Program-made: the position numbers and the translations under genes
DNA from: an uncultured Eubacteriales bacterium
Lineage (GTDB): Bacteria > Bacillota > Clostridia > TANB77 > CAG-508
Reading direction: 5' to 3'
Assembly: GCA_902492015.1 (NCBI GenBank)
Contig: CABUJR010000020.1
Coordinates: forward strand, 1-23,231
Length of the DNA stretch: 23,231 nt
Shown here: piece after piece, positions 15,546 to 20,909 of the stretch
Position numbering within the stretch: position 1 is the stretch's first letter
Layout of the letters: each line of letters starts with the position of its first letter
The notes under the pieces: generated by a model
The model's database searches: none
Seen by the model: the letters and a program-made list of their open reading frames with translations, nothing else
What the model was told of the DNA's origin: nothing

Positions 15546-15827
15546 CTAATCTTGTGTATATGGTATGATTGCAATATGTCTTGCTCTTTTAACAGCTGTT
15601 GTAATTTCTCTTTGATGTTTTGCACAAGCACCTGTTGCTCTTCTTGGTAATATTTTACCTTTTTCATTGATAAATTTCTTTAATTGATCAATATTTTTAT
15701 AATCTAACACAAAGTTTTTATCATTACATAATGCGCAAACTTTTTTTCTCATTTTTCTAAACTTTGGATTAAAATCATCATCTTGATTATTTCTATTGTT
15801 TCTTTTATTTTGTTTTTTATCAGCCAT
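15546..15827 (-). CDS. rpsR: 30S ribosomal protein S18, zinc-binding form
   Basis: S18 pairs with S6 on the small-subunit platform. The 93 residues begin with an Asn/Lys/Asp-rich extension (about 1-22), then the core VCALCNDKNFVLDYKN...LKKFINEKGKILPRRATGACAKHQREITTAVKRARHIAIIPY. Cys31 and Cys34 with the Cys and His of GACAKH form a likely zinc site, the so-called C+ form of S18. SD GGAGG fits the ATG. It is the last gene of the conserved rpsF-ssb-rpsR operon and is followed by a terminator. Confidence 0.97.
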   Translation of the reverse strand: MADKKQNKRNNRNNQDDDFNPKFRKMRKKVCALCNDKNFVLDYKNIDQLKKFINEKGKILPRRATGACAKHQREITTAVKRARHIAIIPYTQD

Positions 15828-15872
15828 TTTAAATCCTCCAATCTTCTAAACTTTATATATTATTAATTAAAC

Positions 15873-16292
15873 CTAGAATGGTAAATCATCATCAGATGAT
15901 GTAACTTGGAATTCAGCACTTTGAGTAACTGACTCTCCAAAAGTATTTCCAAAATCTGATACATCCCCATCTCTTTTACTATCTGCAAAATATGCTTCCT
16001 CAGCAACTACTTCTGTAACATAATGTTTTTGACCTTGCTCGTCATCCCAAGTTCTAGTTTGAATTCTTCCAACTACTGCAACTTGTTGACCTTTTTTAAA
16101 GTATTTGCTTACAAATTCTCCAGTTTTACTCCAAGCTACAATATTTATAAAATCTGCTTGTCTTTCTTCACCTGGTCTTGCAAATCTTCTATTTATTGCT
16201 AAACTAAATGAAGCAACTAGAGTATTGTTAGTTTGAGTATATCTTACTTCTGGGTCTCTTGTTAATCTTCCCATTAAAATTACTTTGTTCAT
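15873..16292 (-). CDS. ssb: Single-stranded DNA-binding protein
   Basis: SSB coats single-stranded DNA in replication and repair. The 139 residues hold the OB fold (about 1-105), starting MNKVILMGRLTRDPEVRYT, with GQQVAVVGRIQTRTWDDEQG and VTEVVAEEAYF. A short linker leads to the acidic tail DDDLPF (134-139), which recruits partner proteins. Its linker of about 25 residues is shorter than in long SSBs. It lies between rpsF (19 bases) and rpsR (45 bases), the usual Bacillota order, and AGGTGG precedes the ATG. Confidence 0.98.
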   Translation of the reverse strand: MNKVILMGRLTRDPEVRYTQTNNTLVASFSLAINRRFARPGEERQADFINIVAWSKTGEFVSKYFKKGQQVAVVGRIQTRTWDDEQGQKHYVTEVVAEEAYFADSKRDGDVSDFGNTFGESVTQSAEFQVTSSDDDLPF

Positions 16293-16311
16293 TTGGTTTC
16301 CACCTTTCTTC

Positions 16312-16599
16312 TTATTCTTCGTCTTTTCTTACAACGATGAATTTTATAACTTCGTCTGTAATTCTATATACTCTTTCAAGTTCTTTTATTAAACTTGGTG
16401 CAGCTTCAAAGTTAATTAATACATATATACCTTCTGAATTTTTCTTGATTTCATAGGCTAATTTTTTCTTTCCTAACTCTTCTACTGACTCTACTTTTCC
16501 ATCATTATTAATTAAATTTGAAAATTTTTGAGTTAATTCTTTAACTCCAGCTTCTTCAACATTTGGATTAATAATGAATATTGTTTCGTATTTATTCAT
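16312..16599 (-). CDS. rpsF: 30S ribosomal protein S6
   Basis: S6 binds S18 and 16S rRNA. The 95 residues are the standard length, with MNKYETIFIINPNVEEAG and the conserved KKLAYEIKKNSEGIYVLINFEA (about 46-67). It is first in rpsF-ssb-rpsR. The SD AAGGAGGTGA is among the strongest in the window, suiting high expression. The leader of about 75 bases contains a small hairpin, described separately. Confidence 0.97.
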   Translation of the reverse strand: MNKYETIFIINPNVEEAGVKELTQKFSNLINNDGKVESVEELGKKKLAYEIKKNSEGIYVLINFEAAPSLIKELERVYRITDEVIKFIVVRKDEE

Positions 16600-16626
16600 T
16601 ATTTTTCACCTCCTTTTGGATATTAA

Positions 16627-16646
16627 ACCCATATTTTTATATGAGT
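16627..16646 (-). promoter_or_regulatory. Small hairpin in rpsF leader
   Basis: Arms 16627-16634 and 16639-16646 pair over 8 positions (one G-U on the transcript) around a 4-base loop, shortly before the SD. S6:S18 complexes repress their operon through a leader element in many bacteria. I do not see its conserved CCG here, so this is only a candidate. Confidence 0.3.
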
Positions 16647-16684
16647 AAGGATATAAATTAGTTTTACCTAAATTATACTGGAAT

Positions 16685-16713
16685 ATTTTACCACAAGTTA
16701 TTTAAAATTGCAA
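16685..16713 (-). promoter_or_regulatory. Promoter of rpsF-ssb-rpsR
   Basis: On the minus strand TTGCAA (16708-16713) and TAAAAT (16685-16690) are 17 bases apart. A TATAAT slightly downstream (in CCAGTATAAT) is an alternative -10 without a good -35. Confidence 0.6.
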
Positions 16714-16718
16714 GGTTT

Positions 16719-17156
16719 TTAATGATAATTTTCAATTTCTACTTCCATATAGTTTAATTTTTTTGAAAAAACGTTATAATTATTGTATTTTACTCCTTTA
16801 TAATAATAAATTGTGTGACTCATCTCATTAATTATATATATATCTTTTTCTCCTTCATTCTTTTTTCCATAATACAAATTTATATTTTCCAATTTTTCTA
16901 AATCAATTTCATAATAATTGTTATTATCATTTGGATTTACAGAATTTGTAAAATCTTCTATTTTTGATTTAATTGGAATTGTTCCATTGTCTAAATAATA
17001 TATAGATATTTTATCTTCTAAAATATTTATATCTTTAAACATATTACTTAATCTGTTTAATTGAATATTGGTTTTAATACTATTTATTATAATAATCAAA
17101 ATTATAATAAAAATAGCTATTAAAAATCCTAAACTAAATATATTGCTTCTTTTCAT
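16719..17156 (-). CDS. Small membrane-anchored protein, unknown function
   Basis: The 145 residues have a single N-terminal membrane segment (about 9-27, very Ile-rich) and an outer or lumenal domain. That domain has a helix (about 28-50) leading to ISIYYLDNGTIPIKSKIEDF, then YYEIDLEKLENINLYYG, then IYIINEMSHTIYYYKGVKYNNYNVFSK. This anchor-plus-YYLDNGTIP layout recalls pseudopilin-like proteins, but no prepilin cleavage motif is visible. I do not know its function. No convincing SD precedes the ATG (upstream is AAAAACAAA), which is unusual in this window. It lies 138 bases after the spoIVFB-like gene on the same strand. Confidence 0.7.
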   Translation of the reverse strand: MKRSNIFSLGFLIAIFIIILIIIINSIKTNIQLNRLSNMFKDINILEDKISIYYLDNGTIPIKSKIEDFTNSVNPNDNNNYYEIDLEKLENINLYYGKKNEGEKDIYIINEMSHTIYYYKGVKYNNYNVFSKKLNYMEVEIENYH

Positions 17157-17190
17157 TTTGTTTTTAAACTTTTTATAAACTTAATATTCT

Positions 17191-17274
17191 AGTATTTTAT
17201 AAGATCTTTATTTATAAAATACTATATAATTTTAAGCTATATAGACCTTTCTTTATCTTTATCATATATAGCTT
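17191..17274. repeat. Two adjacent inverted repeats downstream of spoIVFB-like gene
   Basis: The first pairs 17191-17202 (AGTATTTTATAA) perfectly with 17212-17223. The second pairs 17234-17243 (AAGCTATATA) with 17265-17274 around a 21-base loop. Neither has a good T run on the minus strand, so a plain terminator is not obvious. Confidence 0.6.
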
Positions 17275-17294
17275 ACTATTAAATTTATTTGTTT

Positions 17295-17921
17295 TCAAGT
17301 TTTACTTATATTTTTTATGCAGTTATTTACCCTTTCAAATAAAAAATATTTTTTTTCTTCTAAAAAGTACAAATACCACAAATATATTATTAATAACAAT
17401 AAATATATATTTTTTATTTCTATTATTGCAATACCATAAACAAAAGATATAATTACTAAAAAAGTTTTACTAATTATCATTACAAATTTATTTGCCTTAT
17501 CTATTCCTATAAACTTTCTTAAAATTTCTTTTAAAATTTTTCCACCATCTAATGGAATTATAGGAATTAAGTTAAAAATACACAAAGCTAAGTTTGTATA
17601 AATTATTTTTGTCTTATAATATTCATCATACTGTATAAAATAAAAGATTACCGCTATTATTAAATTTATTAATGGACCTGCTATAAAAAAACAAATTTTA
17701 TATAATGGATTGCTTTTGCCATAAGAATAAAATTCTAATGACACACCTAATGGATTTAAATATAATTTTCTTGGTTTTCCTCCAATTAATATTCCACAAA
17801 ATAAATGTGCTAGTTCATGAATGAATACAAACAAAAGAAATATCAAATATGTATCAATATTATTTAATAAAAAAAATAATATTATAAATACAATAATTTT
17901 TAAATTTATTTCTATTTTCAT
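17295..17921 (-). CDS. M50 site-2 protease, SpoIVFB-like
   Basis: SpoIVFB is the intramembrane metalloprotease that activates pro-sigma-K in the mother cell during sporulation. This 208-residue polytopic protein has the zinc motif HELAH (His35, Glu36, His39) in a membrane segment. The second metal motif NLIPIIPLDGG supplies Asp125, and hydrophobic helices run to about residue 187. It is shorter than Bacillus subtilis SpoIVFB (288 residues) because the C-terminal CBS domain that senses ATP is missing. The assignment to SpoIVFB rather than another M50 enzyme rests on the adjacent M23 gene 11 bases upstream and the sporulation context. Regulation could be partner-only in the absence of the CBS domain, which is inference. 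Confidence 0.82.
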   Translation of the reverse strand: MKIEINLKIIVFIILFFLLNNIDTYLIFLLFVFIHELAHLFCGILIGGKPRKLYLNPLGVSLEFYSYGKSNPLYKICFFIAGPLINLIIAVIFYFIQYDEYYKTKIIYTNLALCIFNLIPIIPLDGGKILKEILRKFIGIDKANKFVMIISKTFLVIISFVYGIAIIEIKNIYLLLLIIYLWYLYFLEEKKYFLFERVNNCIKNISKT

Positions 17922-17932
17922 ATTTTTCCTTT

Positions 17933-18796
17933 CTAAAAAGTTAAAATTTTCAATGGATCTACAAATCTATCATCTATTCTTATTTCAAAATGTAAATGTG
18001 GTCCTGTGCTATTTCCAGTATTTCCAACTGCTCCAATTTCTTGTCCTTGTCCTACTATTTGACCCTCTTTTACAAAAATTTTTGAGCAATGAGCATATAA
18101 TGTACTCACATTATTACTTCTAATTTTTATATGATTTCCGTAATCACCTTCTGATGAGACTAGTTCTACAATTCCTTCCATAGAAGCTTTTATTATTGTT
18201 CCTTCTTCGGCAGCAACATCAACTCCTGTATGATAACCAGTTACTTTTTGATATTCCGATTCTCTTGAACCAAATTTTGAACTCACAATTCCTGTTATTG
18301 GATTTATAAAACTATACGCATTTTTTAAATTTTCTACATCTAAATCCATTTCACTCAAAGAACTTTCCAAATTCTCAATAGCACTTATGTTTTCTTTATC
18401 TTCACTTGGAACTACATTTTTATTTTCTTCTGCAGTTAGAGTTGCTTCTGAATTTTCATCAATAATATTAGCAGCCTCATCATTTTCTTTAGTTCCATCA
18501 GCTAAAATTTTTGAAAAAAACTCAGTAACTTTTGCTCCTAAATTTATATTATATTGATTTAATTTTCCCAAAAACTCTTGTGTAAATATATAATCTTTAT
18601 TTTGAATAGAAAATATGATAACTGCAATATTAAACATAATTAATAGGTTTAAAAAAAATTTAGTTTTCAAATTTCCTTTTTCTTTTATTGTTCTTGTACT
18701 TTTTCTACCTGAAATATTTATATTTTGATTATTTCTTCTATAATATATTTCCTCTGCTCTTCTTATTTTTTCTTCGTCATTTAAAATTCTTTCCAA
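17933..18796 (-). CDS. M23/LytM-domain membrane protein, SpoIVFA-like
   Basis: The 287 residues begin with a basic cytoplasmic part, then one membrane segment (about 47-64). An acidic low-complexity linker (about 100-160) leads to a LytM domain (about 163-287). The metal-binding residues of an active M23 endopeptidase are present: His189 and Asp193 in HTGVD, His236 in LYAHCS and His267/His269 in HLHFEI. In Bacillus subtilis SpoIVFA anchors and restrains the SpoIVFB protease; the gene pair here keeps that order. SpoIIQ has the same architecture, so identity is inferred mainly from the neighbour. Translation starts at TTG (18794-18796), with AGAGAGGTG 8 bases upstream; no ATG fits. A hairpin with arms 18812-18818 and 18832-18838 lies just before the SD. 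Confidence 0.8.
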   Translation of the reverse strand: MERILNDEEKIRRAEEIYYRRNNQNINISGRKSTRTIKEKGNLKTKFFLNLLIMFNIAVIIFSIQNKDYIFTQEFLGKLNQYNINLGAKVTEFFSKILADGTKENDEAANIIDENSEATLTAEENKNVVPSEDKENISAIENLESSLSEMDLDVENLKNAYSFINPITGIVSSKFGSRESEYQKVTGYHTGVDVAAEEGTIIKASMEGIVELVSSEGDYGNHIKIRSNNVSTLYAHCSKIFVKEGQIVGQGQEIGAVGNTGNSTGPHLHFEIRIDDRFVDPLKILTF

Positions 18797-18875
18797 AAAA
18801 ATACACCTCTCTTACATGTTTTTAATATATTCATGTAAAAAAGGTTTATGAATAATTTAATAAATTAAATTTATA

Positions 18876-19196
18876 TTATAGACTATACTTAAATATCAAT
18901 ACTAAAACTCCTATTGAAATTAACAATATAGTATTTATAATCTTTATTTTTTTATATTTTTTTTCTAAAGTTTTTACTTTAAATTTTTCATATTCAATAC
19001 TGTTTTCATCTAATTTAGAGTTTATTAACAATTCAGCTTCTTTTAAAATATTTATATTATTTTTTTCTTCAGATTTAACATTTTCTTGTATATCATTTAT
19101 TTTTACTTTTCCCTTTAAAACTACAAAAGCCTCTTCAATAATATTAGACTCAACATCTTTTAAAAATACAATATTATTTAATTTATTAATTTGCAT
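18876..19196 (-). CDS. Small tail-anchored protein, unknown function
   Basis: This 106-residue protein is unrecognised. Residues 1-82 are hydrophilic, with many Lys, Glu and Asn residues, and likely helical (ILKEAELLINSKLDENSIEY, then KVKTLEKKYKK). The last 22 residues (INTILLISIGVLVLIFKYSL) form one membrane segment, so it would be tail-anchored with its body in the cytoplasm. GAGGAG lies 5 bases before the ATG. Upstream, GCATA followed after 14 bases by GGAAAATATA is close to the sigma-F promoter pattern but differs at one position and in spacing. It precedes the SpoIVFA-like gene by 79 bases on the same strand and might belong to the sporulation group, which is inference. Confidence 0.65.
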   Translation of the reverse strand: MQINKLNNIVFLKDVESNIIEEAFVVLKGKVKINDIQENVKSEEKNNINILKEAELLINSKLDENSIEYEKFKVKTLEKKYKKIKIINTILLISIGVLVLIFKYSL

Positions 19197-19290
19197 AATT
19201 ACTCCTCTAGAATTTATTTAATATTATATTTTCCATATATTGTAAAATTATGCATTCTATATAAAAATATATAAAATTTTTAAAATGAAA

Positions 19291-19320
19291 GGAGACTGGT
19301 CAAAATACCCACCAGTCTCC
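19291..19320 (-). terminator. GC-rich intrinsic terminator of foreign cassette
   Basis: GGAGACTGGT (19291-19300) and ACCAGTCTCC (19311-19320) pair perfectly around a 10-base loop. On the minus strand it runs into TTTCATTTT. It is much more GC-rich than the other terminators here except the hairpin near 7040. Confidence 0.85.
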
Positions 19321-19331
19321 AGAGTTCAGAT

Positions 19332-19610
19332 TTACTTTTTGAAATGGTTGCGGATTTTCTGGAAGATGTCAGCTGTCTTTGAGCTCAACAGATCCCAGAC
19401 AATCGTTCCTATTCCAAACAGAACAACAATAATCACTACAGCGAAAATGTCATTCTGAACGAAGTCTTTAATCCAAACAATTTGACCCATGATCCACTCT
19501 GTTGCCAGATTCAACCCCCAAGACACATAATACAGTGCGAAGCCAAATACAGCAACAGACACACAAGCTAATATCGTCCGAATTACTGCCCACGCTGCCT
19601 TTTTCCACAT
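19332..19610 (-). CDS. Small two-TM membrane protein, probably horizontally acquired
   Basis: I do not recognise the family. From the chosen start it has 92 residues: a basic N-terminus (MWKKAAW), a first membrane segment (about 8-30), an amphipathic middle (ATEWIMGQIVWIKDFVQND), a second membrane segment (about 55-75) and a basic C-terminal tail (FQKIRNHFKK). An in-frame ATG at 19631 would add seven residues, but its own codons contain the SD AAGGGAGAG (19619-19627). That SD is 8 bases before the ATG at 19610, so the shorter form is preferred. Base composition is unlike the neighbours: about 40% GC over 19321-19560 by my count, against about 13% over 18901-18960. Tryptophan use is high (five). 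With its own promoter and terminator it forms a single-gene cassette. Holin-like or small regulatory membrane roles are possible but unsupported. Confidence 0.75.
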   Translation of the reverse strand: MWKKAAWAVIRTILACVSVAVFGFALYYVSWGLNLATEWIMGQIVWIKDFVQNDIFAVVIIVVLFGIGTIVWDLLSSKTADIFQKIRNHFKK

Positions 19611-19667
19611 AAATCTTTCTCTCCCTTCCATAAATTTCTATCTGGAACCAGGCCCAGAATTATGTTA

Positions 19668-19696
19668 ATTATATCACGTTTTGCATAAAAAATCAA
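19668..19696 (-). promoter_or_regulatory. Promoter of the foreign cassette gene
   Basis: On the minus strand TTGATT (19691-19696) and TATAAT (19668-19673) are 17 bases apart. The 5' leader contains TCTGG...CCAGA inverted repeats near 19641-19658. Confidence 0.65.
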
Positions 19697-19753
19697 ATTA
19701 GGCATATATTTTAGTATATAAAATTAGATAATATAAAACTTTGGGAGGATTTT

Positions 19754-19990
19754 ATGAACGATAAAAAAGGTTTAGATTTTAAACACAAAGAAGTTATAAA
19801 TATAAAAGATGGAAAAAGATTAGGATATGTTCAAGATGTAACAGCTGACTTTAAAACAGGAACTATAAGTGAAATTATAGTTCCTGGAAACACTAAATTT
19901 TTCAATATTTTTTCTACAGGTAATGAAATAACTATACCATGGAATGCAATAAAAATAATAGGAGAAGACATAATTTTAGTAGAATTTTGA
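19754..19990 (+). CDS. ylmC: YlmC/YmxH-family PRC-barrel protein
   Basis: This is the only convincing plus-strand gene. The 78 residues form one PRC-barrel: FKHKEVINIKDGKRLGYVQDV, then FKTGTISEIIVPGNTKFF, then ITIPWNAIKIIGEDIILVEF. Length and pattern are those of the YlmC/YmxH sporulation-associated family, whose biochemical role is not established. GGGAGGA lies 5-6 bases before the ATG. It is convergent with sigG, 70 bases apart. In Bacillus subtilis ylmC is likewise close to sigG, which supports the assignment. No clear promoter could be picked in the 58 bases between it and the cassette promoter. Confidence 0.88.
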   Translation: MNDKKGLDFKHKEVINIKDGKRLGYVQDVTADFKTGTISEIIVPGNTKFFNIFSTGNEITIPWNAIKIIGEDIILVEF

Positions 19991-20060
19991 TATATCAAAA
20001 TACTTTATCTATACTTTAATTTTCACAATTTTAATATAAAAAATTACTAGTTAAAATTAA

Positions 20061-20834
20061 TTATTTATAAAGTCTTTTTATATGTTCTAAAGCAGTTTTT
20101 TCTAATCTTGAAACTTGAGCTTGAGATATGCCTATTTCATCTGCAACTTCCATTTGTGTTCTACCCATAAAAAATCTCTTGTCAATTATCATTCTTTCTT
20201 TATCATTTAATCTTTTTAAAGCTTCATTCATAGTTATATTTTCTGCCCACAATTCATCTGTGTTCTTTTTATCTTTTACTTGATCCATAATATAAAGACT
20301 ATCTGCACCATCATTATATACAGGTTCTTGAAGTGATACTGGATCTTGTATTGCATCCAAACTTAAGACAACTTCTTCTCTTTCAACATCTAATTCTTTT
20401 GCTATTTCTTCAATAGTTGGCTCTTTCCCATTTTCTCTACTTAATTTTTCTTTTGCTTGTAAAACTTTATATGCTAAATCTCTAACTGATCTACTTACTC
20501 TTACCATATTATTATCTCTTAAATATCTTCTAATTTCACCTATAATCATTGGAACAGCATAAGTTGAAAGTTGTATATCTAAACTTGTATCAAAATTATC
20601 TATTGCTTTTATTAATCCAACGCAACCAACTTGAAAAAGATCATCTGCATTTTCTCCCCTGCCACAAAATCTCTGAATTACACTTAGTACTAATCTTAAA
20701 TTTCCATTTATTAATTCTTCTCTTGCACTTTTATCACCTTCTTGCATTTTTTTGAATAAGGTCTTTGTTTCTTCCACTGTTAAAACTTGTAATTTAGAGG
20801 TGTTTACATTTGCTATTTCTACTCTATTAATCAA
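20061..20834 (-). CDS. sigG: Late forespore sigma factor SigG
   Basis: Sigma-G directs late gene expression in the forespore after engulfment. The 257 residues begin with the SigG signature NRVEIANVNTSKLQVL, which differs from SigF. Region 2 follows (NGNLRLVLSVIQRF...DDLFQVGCVGLIKAIDNFD...LSTYAVPMIIGEIRRYLRDNN, about 43-109), then region 3 (about 112-165), and region 4 with its helix-turn-helix (TQMEVADEIGISQAQVSRLE, about 226-245). Length is standard. Translation starts at TTG (20832-20834), with GAGGAGG 7 bases upstream; there is no suitable ATG. The promoter matches the sigma-F consensus, as for sigG in Bacillus subtilis. It is not next to sigE or spoIIGA here, at least to the right. Its presence marks the organism as a spore former, or descended from one. 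Confidence 0.97.
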   Translation of the reverse strand: MINRVEIANVNTSKLQVLTVEETKTLFKKMQEGDKSAREELINGNLRLVLSVIQRFCGRGENADDLFQVGCVGLIKAIDNFDTSLDIQLSTYAVPMIIGEIRRYLRDNNMVRVSRSVRDLAYKVLQAKEKLSRENGKEPTIEEIAKELDVEREEVVLSLDAIQDPVSLQEPVYNDGADSLYIMDQVKDKKNTDELWAENITMNEALKRLNDKERMIIDKRFFMGRTQMEVADEIGISQAQVSRLEKTALEHIKRLYK

Positions 20835-20867
20835 AATAAAACCTCCTCTTGAAAATAATGTTAATTA

Positions 20868-20897
20868 CATTATTTCCAAAAGAAGGTCTTTTTATAC
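20868..20897 (-). promoter_or_regulatory. Sigma-F-type promoter of sigG
   Basis: On the minus strand GTATA (20893-20897) and GGAAATAATG (20868-20877) are 15 bases apart. This fits the published sigma-F pattern GYATA, 15 bases, GGnnAnAnTR at every defined position. The ATTATT/AATAAT inverted repeat at 20853-20873 overlaps the -10 element. The start would be near 20861, about 27 bases before the TTG. Confidence 0.75.
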
Positions 20898-20909
20898 TAT
20901 TCTTAATTA

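Noticed and set aside
19261..19700. Insertion sequence or integron-like cassette around the high-GC gene
   Set aside because: I found no transposase, no terminal inverted repeats and no flanking target duplication. Only composition and self-contained transcription signals support transfer.
19697..19753. Sigma-G or sigma-E promoter in front of ylmC
   Set aside because: GCATA is present, but no matching -10 element is found at the required spacing.
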